From assembly GCA_028286245.1 (NCBI GenBank), contig JAQBRY010000004.1:307195-371194 (forward strand): a DNA stretch of 64,000 nucleotides, given 5' to 3'. The DNA comes from Candidatus Saccharimonadota bacterium. Lineage in GTDB: Bacteria > Patescibacteriota > Saccharimonadia > Saccharimonadales > UBA4665. The position numbers were made by a program, and so were the translations under genes. This document shows, piece after piece, positions 1-9,233 of the stretch (position 1 is its first letter; each line of letters opens with the position of its first letter). The notes beneath the pieces are model-generated. The model ran no database searches, had not been told where the DNA came from, and saw only the letters and a program-made list of their open reading frames with translations.

Positions 1-441
1 GGCAACGAAGTAACACAACTCTGTCGATTTTTTAGACACTATATTATTGCTCGCCAGTTAAATGATGATGCCCACGATTGGGAAGATGATCTACGAGCAG
101 GTATTATAACGGCGGTGATTGTACAGCTTTTAGATGATGCCGGTCTTTCACCGCCAGTGCAGATGACTCTTTCCCGTGATTTGGATAGCCTTAAAGCCTG
201 TTTTTGGAACTATACCATCCTCTCTGTCACTGCTGATATTGCGCATCACTGCAGTGCCGCCCGGAAGGCGCTGGCAGCCTGTGCGTTTATAGTAGAGCCA
301 AAAGTGTTAGAAGGCTGGATTAGCAACCTGGAACAATCGGCTGATGCTGCCCTCCACGAACGTCAAGAAGCAAAAGCCTTTATGCAACACTACGCCGGCG
401 AGACCAATAAAAAAGCTAGCGTCCGCTCGACTGCAAGCTAG
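1..441 (+). CDS. Class I isoprenoid biosynthesis-type enzyme, C-terminal part (partial)
   Basis: The reading frame is open from base 1 to the TAG at 439-441, so only the last 146 residues are visible; the start lies outside the window. Near the visible N-terminus is an acidic stretch, QLNDDAHDWEDDLRAG (about residues 20-35), which resembles the Asp-rich metal and diphosphate binding helix of class I isoprenoid synthases of the phytoene or squalene synthase kind. The rest is helical and ends in a basic, Ser-rich tail. The family call rests on this motif alone; the exact substrate cannot be named. Its last 26 bases overlap the end of the convergent gene on the other strand. Confidence 0.5.
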   Translation, partial: GNEVTQLCRFFRHYIIARQLNDDAHDWEDDLRAGIITAVIVQLLDDAGLSPPVQMTLSRDLDSLKACFWNYTILSVTADIAHHCSAARKALAACAFIVEPKVLEGWISNLEQSADAALHERQEAKAFMQHYAGETNKKASVRSTAS

Positions 442-901
442 AGCCATCAGATACACTGACAGTACTAACTGTAACAATCTGCTTAGTAGACGGCCGGTAT
501 AAAATTGCTTCTTTTTGACCACTGTACACAATAACTTTATCGCCGTCTTGAGCTTTCTTAAAAAAGCTCTGATTCGCTAATTTAGCAGCGTTCGTAACCG
601 TTGCTACCGTCGGAGTTTCGTTTGTGGGCAAAATAATTACCCTACTCACATCCTTTAACAAACCCGACACGCGGGCGTTTTGGCTCCCACCCTGTAGTTT
701 ATTTTGAGCTTGGCGATACTGAATAAACATAAATACACTAATGATCACTAAAACGGCGGTGATAAGCCAGGGAAGCTGCTTCTTAGTAACATGCACCGAA
801 GGCGTAGGCAGCTTAAGCGACTTTTTAGGTGGTTTAGGTACCTTGTCTGGTGCTAGGGATGGCGTAATGTATGTCCGGGTCGTAGATGATGTGGTGGGCA
901 T
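416..901 (-). CDS. Membrane-anchored hypothetical protein with extracytoplasmic domain
   Basis: 161 residues. A Pro/Ser/Lys-rich cytoplasmic N-terminus of about 45 residues precedes one transmembrane helix (about 46-64, PWLITAVLVIISVFMFI). A short polar linker leads to a small alpha/beta domain with the motif VIILPTNETPTVATV and a segment that reads like a conserved domain (FFKKAQDGDKVIVY, then EAILYRP). I know this architecture only as an uncharacterised protein type of CPR bacteria. It lies downstream of the surface-protein series on the same strand and may belong to it. Function unknown. Confidence 0.7.
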   Translation of the reverse strand: MPTTSSTTRTYITPSLAPDKVPKPPKKSLKLPTPSVHVTKKQLPWLITAVLVIISVFMFIQYRQAQNKLQGGSQNARVSGLLKDVSRVIILPTNETPTVATVTNAAKLANQSFFKKAQDGDKVIVYSGQKEAILYRPSTKQIVTVSTVSVSDGSSLQSSGR

Positions 902-956
902 GAGGGGTTCCCGCTATTCATTAACTTTTTATTAAGTTTATCAGAAATAGGGCAAA

Positions 957-3602
957 TTATGGAGCGACAGTTGGCGATTCGGCAGGTATAAGCGGATTTT
1001 GGGCGGTGAGCGGGTCGATCACCCCAGTTGCCGTCCAGCTTAAATTCAGATCGGTGGTGGCCGGCGTTTGCAGGGCAATGTCAAAGCCATCTTTGGTGAT
1101 ATTAGCCAGCGCCACAACCACAAACTGACCATTAACTGGGGTGACGTTCACAATCGGCACTGCCTCATATGCGTTTTTAAAGCTTACGTGCACCGTCTTT
1201 TCGTTGCTACGCACCAAAGCGTAACCGGCGCTATCATTGCTGACGGTAACATGGCCCTGGAATGAAACATCTTGCCTAAATACCGTCTTACCAAAAAATG
1301 TCGCTAGCTTTTGGAAATTACTAAGGCCCGCAATATTTACGTCTCCGCCCACACTTAAACCACCACTTATGGCAGCGTTCGCCATATTAAGTGCGCCATT
1401 AAAGTCGGCGTTACCCGCTTGATCAATACGAACCGTCTGGCTACCACCAGCATCAACCAGGGTAAAGCCTCCTTTTGCAGACAGGCTGCCATCGGCTCGT
1501 ACGTCACCCTTACCGGTTACAGTAAAGCTCGGGCTGCTAAAGATATCCGTATAGCCTGCACCGCCGCTATTATCAACCTTGATGGCTGCAGCCACTACTG
1601 TTGAGCTGCTAGGGTTATCAATGCGTATAGCATCGTCCTTGAGGCTTGGCGCTTCATTTGAGACGGCTAGGCTACTAACGTCATTACTGCCAATGGCAAT
1701 ACTGGCCTCAGCACCGGTGGCTACTACATTGGCAGGAGTACCGGCATCAATACTAAGGGCACCTTCGGCCGAAAGCTTACCGGTAATGATAGTATCATTT
1801 ACTCCAGCTTCAATCGGGCTAATAACGCGGTAGCCGATACCAAGCTGGAGCGTTATCTGCGCAGTAGCCTGCGTGCCATCGTAACTGGTCAGTGCGGTAC
1901 CAAGCGTAGGTCCGGACTTAGTGGCCTTCATGGCAAAACCGGGTGTCGATGAGGCGGTCAAATAATCTCCTACAGCAATCGGTCCGTTTTCTAGACTAAC
2001 ATTCACAGGCACGCGTCCGGCCAGCGCCATTACCACTGAATGTCCGTCATCCTGGCTAGCTACCGAGTATGGGTCAGTTGATACAACACCAATAGCCGTT
2101 GCATCGTACGATTTGGTAGAGTGTTTAACGCTCTCCGGTTCGTCGCCAACACTTAAAACGTCACCGGGCTGCGGTTGATAGCTACCGCTGTAGTGTACCC
2201 ATTCAGCAAAGTCAGCCGTGTTTACCGTTGACGATGCCGTTGCCGGGGTTGCCGCCAAACCCGACCCTACCACCTGCCAAACACCATTCATACGGGCAAC
2301 CGTAAATGACCGGGTATTTGTGGCAGCAGTGGTACTGCTGGCATTGGTAATGGTTGAGACGGTAGTACCGGCAATTTGAATAATAACCGTATGGATTCTA
2401 GCCGTGCCGGTAACACCCTTGGCCGAATTGCCAGTAATGAAGGCGAAGGTACCGTCGGTAGCCGGCAGGCCGGTAATATTAAAGGTGGTCGTAATGGCGG
2501 CGTTGGTAGTGCCACTGTTGGACGACAGGTAATAGGCCAGTGCCGGTGTAGCTTCGGTATAGGTGGTGGTAGCCGTTTCGGTGGCATTAATATCACTAAA
2601 ATAGCCGGCGGTTATACTGCCACCAGCAGTAATATTACCGGTGGCATTAGCAACGGTAAATTTGGTACTTTGGATAACGTTGGTCCAGCCCGTACCCACG
2701 TTTATGGCACTGGCTACTCCCGTTCCGGCAGTGATGGCATCAATTCTTAAGCCGTTTACTACCCCCGACGACGTACTGGTTGTTACTACCAGGCGCAGAG
2801 CGTCAGTAGTAGATCCGGCGACGGTGGACGTATTGGTAATATTAACGCGCAGGGCTGAAGTTTGGTAGGCGGCATTAGAAAGGGCGGCGTAGTAATCAAT
2901 TTGCTGGGCATTAATTCCATCACCAGTAATCGGAAAACCAACGTTCGTAAAGTTGACCATGTCGGTAGTAGGGACGGCGGCAGCCTGAATTTTGAATATA
3001 TCCGTAGCCGCCTGCGTAAAGGTTACCATCCCGCCCGTGGATGTAATGCCGGCAGCAGTAATCGAGGTACCAAAGGTGCCACTACCGCTGACATTTATGT
3101 TGCCGGCCTGCTGACTGCTCGGCGAAAGTTGCACCAGCTGGCTAGCGGCCAAACCGCCAACTTTGTCGGCATTATAGGCAAATGGTACGGACTGGAGCTG
3201 TACTCGGGGCGTCATCTCGCCAGCTGCATCACCATTAAAAGTAATTCCCAGGTAAAGGCTACTGAGCGTATTAAAATCCAGGGGTGTGTTGTTATTACAG
3301 GCATTGGCCGTAAAGAACGAACAGCTGCTACCCAGATTTACTTGAAAAATGCCGGCTGTAACCGCTACGCTACTCTGTGTTTCTGTCCAAACTGCCGTAC
3401 CGGCGCTGCTAACGGTATACATCTTAAACAAAAAGGTATAGTTGCCATCAGCCACGTTTGTGCCGTTAGCATTGACCACTTTTCCTTGAAAACTCATGGT
3501 AGTAGGACTAGCGGCAGAAGCTGGCGCGCTTAGCAAAAAACTCAGCGTCAAGAGTGCGCCAAGCCCGAGTAACCAGCGGCTTATTTTCCCCATTTGTCTC
3601 AC
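957..3602 (-). CDS. Large secreted beta-rich surface protein (tail-fibre/beta-helix type)
   Basis: 881 residues. A signal peptide is clear (basic MRQMGKISRW, hydrophobic core, cleavage near SAPASA, about residue 30). The mature N-terminus (TMSFQGKVVNANGTNVADG) reads like a compact beta domain found at the start of many CPR surface proteins. The middle is Thr/Ser/Gly/Ala-rich, with repeated short beta-like units. Around residues 460-600 is a segment of the AEWVHYSG...QPGDVLSVGD, GRVPVNVSLENGPI and GDYLTASSTPG type, which resembles phage tail-fibre or peptidase_G2-like modules. The C-terminus is another beta domain. No membrane anchor is seen. A cell-surface or fibre-like role in attachment is inference. 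Last large member of the secreted gene series. Confidence 0.8.
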   Translation of the reverse strand: MRQMGKISRWLLGLGALLTLSFLLSAPASAASPTTMSFQGKVVNANGTNVADGNYTFLFKMYTVSSAGTAVWTETQSSVAVTAGIFQVNLGSSCSFFTANACNNNTPLDFNTLSSLYLGITFNGDAAGEMTPRVQLQSVPFAYNADKVGGLAASQLVQLSPSSQQAGNINVSGSGTFGTSITAAGITSTGGMVTFTQAATDIFKIQAAAVPTTDMVNFTNVGFPITGDGINAQQIDYYAALSNAAYQTSALRVNITNTSTVAGSTTDALRLVVTTSTSSGVVNGLRIDAITAGTGVASAINVGTGWTNVIQSTKFTVANATGNITAGGSITAGYFSDINATETATTTYTEATPALAYYLSSNSGTTNAAITTTFNITGLPATDGTFAFITGNSAKGVTGTARIHTVIIQIAGTTVSTITNASSTTAATNTRSFTVARMNGVWQVVGSGLAATPATASSTVNTADFAEWVHYSGSYQPQPGDVLSVGDEPESVKHSTKSYDATAIGVVSTDPYSVASQDDGHSVVMALAGRVPVNVSLENGPIAVGDYLTASSTPGFAMKATKSGPTLGTALTSYDGTQATAQITLQLGIGYRVISPIEAGVNDTIITGKLSAEGALSIDAGTPANVVATGAEASIAIGSNDVSSLAVSNEAPSLKDDAIRIDNPSSSTVVAAAIKVDNSGGAGYTDIFSSPSFTVTGKGDVRADGSLSAKGGFTLVDAGGSQTVRIDQAGNADFNGALNMANAAISGGLSVGGDVNIAGLSNFQKLATFFGKTVFRQDVSFQGHVTVSNDSAGYALVRSNEKTVHVSFKNAYEAVPIVNVTPVNGQFVVVALANITKDGFDIALQTPATTDLNLSWTATGVIDPLTAQNPLIPAESPTVAP

Positions 3603-3712
3603 GAGTTTTTATCCCATGTTTATTTTTAAATCGTACTCGTAAATCGTATCAAATTTTACAACCAAACACAAGCGTTTTGGATGATTATTTTAGCGCACTT
3701 TACAGGTGTCGT

Positions 3713-4744
3713 TTACCGGCTGGGCCAATGTAATTTTTTGGCTAGTTTGCGCCCAAATATTACCAGTGATTTGCGCTTTATACTAACAACTCCAGCAATG
3801 ATGATCACTAGCAACCATAGAGCGGCACTAGCGTAGATAAAATGCTCGGTCCGGGTAACCGTACGGTCGAGGCCGTCATAGCGATAACTCACTGAAATAC
3901 TGTAGGGACCCGGTGGCTCTACGGGACTTGCGGCCAGCCTTTGGAGCGGCACATACATTTGGCGATACGATTCGGGCAGCACAAAGCTGGAGTCGTCGTT
4001 AATTATCCCCTGAGCTACTACTCTGCCACCGGCATTTTTAAGTTTTACCTGCCCCCGAGGAATAACGTCTACGTTTCCGGGGTTTTGAAACCGTAGCGTA
4101 ACAGTCGACGGCAGCGTAAATAGATTGCCGTTCCACGTTATTGTTTTGAGCCGTAAGTCGTAGCGGGCACCGCCCAGCTTATTTACAAATACTAGGCTGG
4201 TGAGTTCTTGCTGAACCGATACCTTATTACCAGAAGTCGGATCTCGATTATTAATACTGGCGATAATTGCCCCGTAGTGGCCGCCCGGTTGGAGCGACAA
4301 ACGATTTTGAACCGTTACAAGCACCGATTTGCTGGCGCTAGGCTCAAGTACTACCGAAGTTGATTCTAAGCTAATCCATGAGGTAAGGCCATACTTTTGG
4401 GTATAGTCATTCTCGCCTTGAAAGAGTATGCCGCCCGTTTCGTTTAAAGAGCCAAAATCGCGGGCCGACAGGGCAACTTCCTGCGTAAAATGGGTGTTGT
4501 TGGTGAGCGTTACCGTAAATACCTTTTGGGCATCGGCCTGGTTGATGGTTACCTTCTGTAAAAACGGGCTAATCGCAATACCAGATGCTACCGGCACCGT
4601 ATTGGGCGTACTGGCTGCAAAAACCGTAGTAACTGGCACTGCGGCCATGACTACCAGGAGCAGTCCGCCAAGCAGCCAGCGCCTAGGCACGACCACGTCG
4701 CTTATCGACGCCCAGCTTCGCTTTGGTAACAATTGGGCGTACAA
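3713..4744 (-). CDS. DUF916-like surface protein with C-terminal membrane anchor
   Basis: Up to 343 residues. A signal sequence (RRWLLGGLLLVVMAAVPVTTVFA) is followed by an immunoglobulin-like beta sandwich with FTVTLTNNTHFTQEV and LSLQPGGHYGAIIASI, which resembles the DUF916 domain of the WxL-associated proteins of Firmicutes. A transmembrane helix (about 303-323) and a basic tail end the protein. The longest frame begins at a TTG at 4744, inside the upstream gene. A GTG at 4690, overlapping the upstream stop by 8 bp and leaving a compact signal peptide, is a more natural start, so the true N-terminus is uncertain. Translational coupling to the upstream DUF916-like gene is likely. Confidence 0.75.
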   Translation of the reverse strand: MYAQLLPKRSWASISDVVVPRRWLLGGLLLVVMAAVPVTTVFAASTPNTVPVASGIAISPFLQKVTINQADAQKVFTVTLTNNTHFTQEVALSARDFGSLNETGGILFQGENDYTQKYGLTSWISLESTSVVLEPSASKSVLVTVQNRLSLQPGGHYGAIIASINNRDPTSGNKVSVQQELTSLVFVNKLGGARYDLRLKTITWNGNLFTLPSTVTLRFQNPGNVDVIPRGQVKLKNAGGRVVAQGIINDDSSFVLPESYRQMYVPLQRLAASPVEPPGPYSISVSYRYDGLDRTVTRTEHFIYASAALWLLVIIIAGVVSIKRKSLVIFGRKLAKKLHWPSR

Positions 4745-5744
4745 GCAGCATCCAAATGGCGTAGAGAATCAGTAACAGCAATATGACACCGACAGTCATG
4801 AGCTTCCAGGGGAGCACCCAGAAAGTGAGCGACGATTCGAGTGGAACGTCTTGCTGGCCGTTATCATACACCACAAATAGTTTTGCGGTGTATTTTCCAA
4901 ACCGAAACTTTGAGGCGTCACCAAAGTTCCACTTAAGTTCCAGCTTGGGATGTGCCTTGCTGTCATTAACTGGTTTGCCATTAACAAGTTTTTGGCTGAA
5001 TTTAGGAAAACCACTGTCCCAAGGCAAGGTATAGACTCGGTTTGAGGCCGGGAGCACACTGCCGCCTACAGCGTTAAAATCGAGTGTCGCCACCGGCTTA
5101 TTGCCCTTAGATATAAATATATTTCCGCTCGGTGCCAAATAAATATTACCTTTATTGCGCACCTTAATAGTAAAGGTAGTGGGGAGGTATTCGTACAGCT
5201 TGTGGTCGCTCGTAAAGCTCACTAACTGGAGCTCACGCTTGGCATTGGGATTTTTTACATCTAGCAATACCAACGTTGCCGCCGAACCGTGTACCGAGGA
5301 TCCTTTATCGGTTTTTTGCGGCGTGGCCCTCGAGAATGTTACGGCCATGTAATACCCGAGTGCGGCATCACTGGGCACCTTAATAGTCATTTTAACCGTC
5401 ATCCAAGTATTTGGAGGAGCCACGAATTGACTCGGGCTAAAAGTAACCCAATTGGCATAGGTGTCTTTTGCGGTGAGGTCAAACAGGTCCGGTTCGCCTA
5501 GTTCCCCCTGCGCGCCAAATTTCATAAGACCAACCTTGATCGTTTCCGGGTCAGGGTTCTGATTCTTGACGCGTAGCTCCGTTTGAACGGTCCGGCCAGG
5601 GTCAGTGCTCAGTTTGATGGGCAAGGGCGAGGTAACAATATTAAAACCCGGTGTGGCAGCCTGAACCGGCGGAGCATAGCCCACGGCCACAGCCAGCAGC
5701 ACCATCACCACCAGTGCGGATATACCCCATACTCTTTGCTTCAT
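4683..5744 (-). CDS. DUF916-like surface protein with C-terminal membrane anchor (paralogue)
   Basis: 353 residues. Signal peptide (about 1-30, ending near PVQAATPG), then a beta-sandwich domain of the same general type as the next gene (TELRVKNQNPDPETIKVGL and MTIKVPSDAALGYYMAVTF), a second beta region, one transmembrane helix (about 315-338, MTVGVILLLLILYAIWMLLV) and a basic stop-transfer tail. This is the architecture of Firmicutes DUF916/DUF3324 proteins, which bind peptidoglycan and display WxL proteins; the match here is by pattern only. Its end overlaps the next gene. The pair probably arose by duplication. Confidence 0.75.
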   Translation of the reverse strand: MKQRVWGISALVVMVLLAVAVGYAPPVQAATPGFNIVTSPLPIKLSTDPGRTVQTELRVKNQNPDPETIKVGLMKFGAQGELGEPDLFDLTAKDTYANWVTFSPSQFVAPPNTWMTVKMTIKVPSDAALGYYMAVTFSRATPQKTDKGSSVHGSAATLVLLDVKNPNAKRELQLVSFTSDHKLYEYLPTTFTIKVRNKGNIYLAPSGNIFISKGNKPVATLDFNAVGGSVLPASNRVYTLPWDSGFPKFSQKLVNGKPVNDSKAHPKLELKWNFGDASKFRFGKYTAKLFVVYDNGQQDVPLESSLTFWVLPWKLMTVGVILLLLILYAIWMLLVRPIVTKAKLGVDKRRGRA

Positions 5745-5815
5745 TGAGCTTAAGTATACCCTATGTGGTGATTATTAAAAAAGTCGAATTGTAGGTGCCG
5801 TTTAATACGGTTGGA

Positions 5816-6865
5816 CTAGTAGTTACCAGCGGCGACTATTGTCAGCGTATCAGCGTAGTCGTTAGCGTAACCGATAGTATTTGCAACCGTAACACGTTCT
5901 TTGAGGTTAATGGTGTCCAAGTTAGTGTAACCCGATCGTGAAACAAAGGAGGCAAAGCCAGTGCCATTAAAGGCGCCACCGTGTGAACCATCGGCAACTG
6001 CGTATTCACCGTTGTAGGTCAAGGCACCAGTACAAGAGCTACAGGCTGCACCCGTACTAGGGACAAAGCTATAGTTGGTTGATCCGGCGGCGAGTGTATC
6101 GGCCGTGCCATCAAAGGTACCAGTAGTAATAGGTGTGGCCGGGCTTATCGCCGACACGAGTGAGCCATTGGCAGATTTGACGTAGGCCGTGTAACCCAGT
6201 GGCGAGTTAGTACCAACCAGCATGTTAATGCCGCTCGAGGTCTTAGTTGTGGTGGAATCGGCAGCCGGAACGGTGTCGGAGTTAGCGCTCAAAGAAAAGG
6301 TAAAGTTAGGAGAAACCGAGGCGCTAACATTTACTTGGTCGGCAGTACTTGAGCTAGTAATGTAGACAGGTGCTGAGCTCGAGTCAATCAGGGAACCACC
6401 GGTGTTGTCGCTTTCGACGGTAATGTTGTATTGTCCGGTTGTACCAGGGTTAGTTAAGGTACCACTAGGAATAATAAAACCGTAGAGCGTAGTACTGTTA
6501 AGGCTGGCTGATGTAAGGCCCGAGACAACGATGTCACGAGTACCAGCGGTGGCTACCGAAGTAAGGGTGCCGGGAGGAGCCGTAATAGTCGTTGGCGAAA
6601 GTGGGAAGCCGGTTACTGCTGGCGTTGGGGTGCCGGTTGCAACCGTAAAGCCAACCGGGAAGGTTACCTTTACCTTAGCGACAGATGTCGGAGTAGTATT
6701 AAGTTTAAAGGTCACCAGAATATCATTGCCCGCCGTTGCACTAAGGCCAAGGCGACCAAGGCGAACGCTGGTTTGGGTTAGTTGGGTGGCACTGGTAACT
6801 GCAGGCAGGAAGAAGCTCGCCAAAAGGATGGCTGCAACAAGTAAGGGTTTTATGTTTTTGATCAT
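5816..6865 (-). CDS. Secreted beta-rich protein ending in AAGNY
   Basis: 349 residues. Signal peptide (KNIKPLLVAAILLASFFLPAVTSA). The mature protein is Thr/Ser/Val-rich and all-beta in appearance: an N-terminal domain (VTFKLNTTPTSVAKVKVTFP), then a C-terminal domain (about 180-349) containing a Cys pair (CSSC). It ends DYADTLTIVAAGNY with no membrane anchor. The neighbouring gene ends almost the same way (DYQEIITFTAAGNF), so the two probably share a C-terminal domain with a common job, for example binding the DUF916-like proteins beside them. Its upstream region carries a TACGAT -10-like element at 6914-6919. Confidence 0.72.
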   Translation of the reverse strand: MIKNIKPLLVAAILLASFFLPAVTSATQLTQTSVRLGRLGLSATAGNDILVTFKLNTTPTSVAKVKVTFPVGFTVATGTPTPAVTGFPLSPTTITAPPGTLTSVATAGTRDIVVSGLTSASLNSTTLYGFIIPSGTLTNPGTTGQYNITVESDNTGGSLIDSSSAPVYITSSSTADQVNVSASVSPNFTFSLSANSDTVPAADSTTTKTSSGINMLVGTNSPLGYTAYVKSANGSLVSAISPATPITTGTFDGTADTLAAGSTNYSFVPSTGAACSSCTGALTYNGEYAVADGSHGGAFNGTGFASFVSRSGYTNLDTINLKERVTVANTIGYANDYADTLTIVAAGNY

Positions 6866-6979
6866 GCTTTTATACTCTGTTTTAATCTGTTTTTATTTAA
6901 TGTACTTATGCTTATCGTACCTTTCTTAAATTAAATGTCAATGATTGTGATCAAAATTACACTATTTTTTTACGATTGT

Positions 6980-8023
6980 TTAAAAATTGCCGGCAGCCGT
7001 AAAGGTAATTATTTCCTGATAGTCACTGGCAGCAACATCCGTTTGCGCAGCCTTTGCCTTAAGGCTCAGAATGCCGACGGCGCTCGTTATCGGTGCGGTG
7101 CTGCTGTATAGGCTGCGCGTAGTTGTGCCTATAACACCCACATTGTTTCCGCTGCCATTATAGGGACTCACCACTGTAAACGGACCGCCGCTTGTTTGGG
7201 TGGCGCTACTACTTTGGGCGCCAAAACCGCGGCTAGCACTCCCTAAATCGGTACTAACGGCATCAATCTTGCTTCCCGTACTGCCACTGAGCAGGCCGCC
7301 GTTCTGACTAGAAATATATATACTGGCCCCAGCGGCACCGTTAGTCGACAGTCCGGTATTAATAGTCTGGAGACTATTTGTAAGACTGCCGGCCGACAGC
7401 GAACCAAAGCTGACACTAAATGGTGGACTGGCTTGGCTGCTTGTTGCCAGATTAAAGGTTAACGATTGGGCTACGGTAGCAGTAGTGGTAACCGGCCCAA
7501 AAGCTGACTCGGTTAACTTACCCTGCGTGGCTTTGAGTTTTACCGAATAGGAAGTAGCTGGGTCCAGCCCAATCATCAAGCCGCCACTCGCACCGCCCCA
7601 TGCGGCATAGGTTTGATACTGCGTAAGCGCCAGCGTAGTCGTAAGCGTGCCATCAGGCTGCAGATAGGTGACATTACTTGCAAAATTATCAGTGCTCACC
7701 GAAATCAAATATTTAGCATCACTAGGATTACCCTGCTGATCAATAACAAAGTGGAGCTTGTTGTAGTACAGGCCGCCATTGGTATCAAGCGCACTCAGCG
7801 TGGGCACGTGCGCCTGCTGCACCTGAACATAGCCTGGCTTGGTAGTTGCATTGGCCGTAGCAGCATTTTTGCCCGAAATTTCACCAACACTGCCCTCCAG
7901 CGAATATGTCGCGGTCGAGCCGGTGCCGCCGCCACTCGTAAACCCATAGCTATTGAGCTGATAATTTGTAGTCGCCGGCAAAGCGGCAAACAGCAAGGCT
8001 CCAGCTATCGACAAAACTCTCAT
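6980..8023 (-). CDS. Secreted beta-rich protein ending in AAGNF
   Basis: 347 residues. A short signal peptide (MRVLSIAGALLFAALPATT) leads to a Gly/Ser/Thr-rich exported protein. Residues about 80-180 look like a fibronectin-type fold (YLISVSTDNFASNVTYL, then LDPATSYSVKLKAT). The C-terminal half (about 185-347) corresponds to the C-terminal domain of the neighbouring secreted protein, with a similar length and the ending YQEIITFTAAGNF. No cysteine-based anchor, LPxTG or transmembrane end is present, so retention at the surface would need a partner protein. Function unknown. Confidence 0.72.
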   Translation of the reverse strand: MRVLSIAGALLFAALPATTNYQLNSYGFTSGGGTGSTATYSLEGSVGEISGKNAATANATTKPGYVQVQQAHVPTLSALDTNGGLYYNKLHFVIDQQGNPSDAKYLISVSTDNFASNVTYLQPDGTLTTTLALTQYQTYAAWGGASGGLMIGLDPATSYSVKLKATQGKLTESAFGPVTTTATVAQSLTFNLATSSQASPPFSVSFGSLSAGSLTNSLQTINTGLSTNGAAGASIYISSQNGGLLSGSTGSKIDAVSTDLGSASRGFGAQSSSATQTSGGPFTVVSPYNGSGNNVGVIGTTTRSLYSSTAPITSAVGILSLKAKAAQTDVAASDYQEIITFTAAGNF

Positions 8024-8044
8024 TATATCTGCATAGTACCACGC

Positions 8045-8686
8045 TTATGCTCGCCATTGCCAGAGTGCCAACAGGCCGGTCAGCGCTGCGATTATCTGCC
8101 GCTGTTCCTCAGTTCCCGGGTTGCCAAGCCCACTCGACATACTTACTGTCGCCAGATAGCGATCACTACTAAAGAAAGCTGTGACTGCACCTGATTGGCG
8201 GTCGCTACTTATCGGGGCCGGTCGGCCAGCAATTGTAGCCGTCGAAAGCATATATTTTTCCGGCTGACTACTGCGCATGGCGTATGACGTGTCCTCGGTA
8301 ATACCGCCGGGTGGCAAGGGCTTAATACTAATTGCCACAAGCAGTGTTCCCATTGCGCCGGGCTTGGTCAGATTTAAGGTATACAGGGTGCTGGCGGTAG
8401 TTATGACACTGTTTTCCTGCACATGGTAGCCGGCAGGCAGCGTCAGGCTAAAGTACTGATTATCAGGCGTTGCTTCTTGCTTAGGTATTACCGCTATACT
8501 TTGCTTGGCTGCCGCGGCGGTACTTCCGGAATGAATAGTGGTTCCTTGGGCAGGAGCTGACAGAACTGTGATGGTAGCATATACCGCTAGGCCTACGACT
8601 GCCGCCAGAAATAACAGTATAACCGACTTGCGACGGAGGAGTTTTTGCTTAAATTCAGGTTTTTTTAATGATTGAGGGCTAGCCAT
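8045..8686 (-). CDS. Membrane-anchored hypothetical extracytoplasmic protein
   Basis: 213 residues. Basic N-terminus (KKPEFKQKLLRRKS), one transmembrane helix (about 21-43, VILLFLAAVVGLAVYATITVL), then an extracytoplasmic domain of about 160 residues with YFSLTLPAGYHVQENSVI, which resembles PsbP or lipoprotein-like alpha/beta domains without a convincing family match. First gene of the secreted series, 21 bp from the next one. The gene starts 36 bp from a divergent gene, so the two promoters share this small space. Confidence 0.68.
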   Translation of the reverse strand: MASPQSLKKPEFKQKLLRRKSVILLFLAAVVGLAVYATITVLSAPAQGTTIHSGSTAAAAKQSIAVIPKQEATPDNQYFSLTLPAGYHVQENSVITTASTLYTLNLTKPGAMGTLLVAISIKPLPPGGITEDTSYAMRSSQPEKYMLSTATIAGRPAPISSDRQSGAVTAFFSSDRYLATVSMSSGLGNPGTEEQRQIIAALTGLLALWQWRA

Positions 8687-8721
8687 AGTTAATGTTTCTA
8701 TAGTATAATTTTTTTACGCTT

Positions 8722-9228
8722 ATGACTAAGGAAAAAATAGCTACCAGCAGTGTAGCGCCCATAAATTGGCGCACAAAGCTTACCAGTAATATGGCAAGCC
8801 GCTATACTGTTATATTTTTACCGCTATTTATTGTGGGTGTGCTTAGTATGGGCTACCTGGCCTACCAGGATCGACACTTACAGCCTGCTCCAAATCTTAC
8901 CAGTGCCCAATCGGGTGTTACTACCCATAGTCAGCCTGCCGATCGCTTAAAAGCGCAGCCGCAACCTGCCCTGCCTAAGCTGACAGCAGCGGATGACACA
9001 GCTAAAACCGATACCGGCGCACCGGCCGTAACCAATACCACCGATCCGAGCCCGGCCGCCACTAGTAGTAATGGCTCAACCGGCGCCAGCGACACCGCTG
9101 CTTCACTCCAAAAAACAGACACTAGTGCCAATTCCGATAACAACAGCAGCCTTCAGGCGCCCAAAAATCTAAAAATTGACCTCAGCCAGCTAGAACAGCT
9201 CCACATCCAGATTCCTCTGCTGCACTAG
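8722..9228 (+). CDS. Small membrane-anchored protein with long disordered exterior
   Basis: 168 residues. Short cytoplasmic N-terminus, one transmembrane helix (about 30-49, YTVIFLPLFIVGVLSMGYL), then about 115 residues dominated by Pro, Ala, Thr, Ser and Asp with no fold signature, and an amphipathic end (LKIDLSQLEQLHIQIPLL). It looks like a stalk or spacer displayed outside the cell. A TATAAT at 8704-8709 lies 12 bases before the ATG, so the leader is very short and no ribosome-binding site is seen. Function unknown. Confidence 0.6.
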   Translation: MTKEKIATSSVAPINWRTKLTSNMASRYTVIFLPLFIVGVLSMGYLAYQDRHLQPAPNLTSAQSGVTTHSQPADRLKAQPQPALPKLTAADDTAKTDTGAPAVTNTTDPSPAATSSNGSTGASDTAASLQKTDTSANSDNNSSLQAPKNLKIDLSQLEQLHIQIPLLH

Positions 9229-9233
9229 GAGCG

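Noticed and set aside
2862..3533. Long plus-strand frame of 223 codons
   Set aside because: It is antisense to the large secreted protein, which has a signal peptide and clear composition; the plus frame is its shadow.
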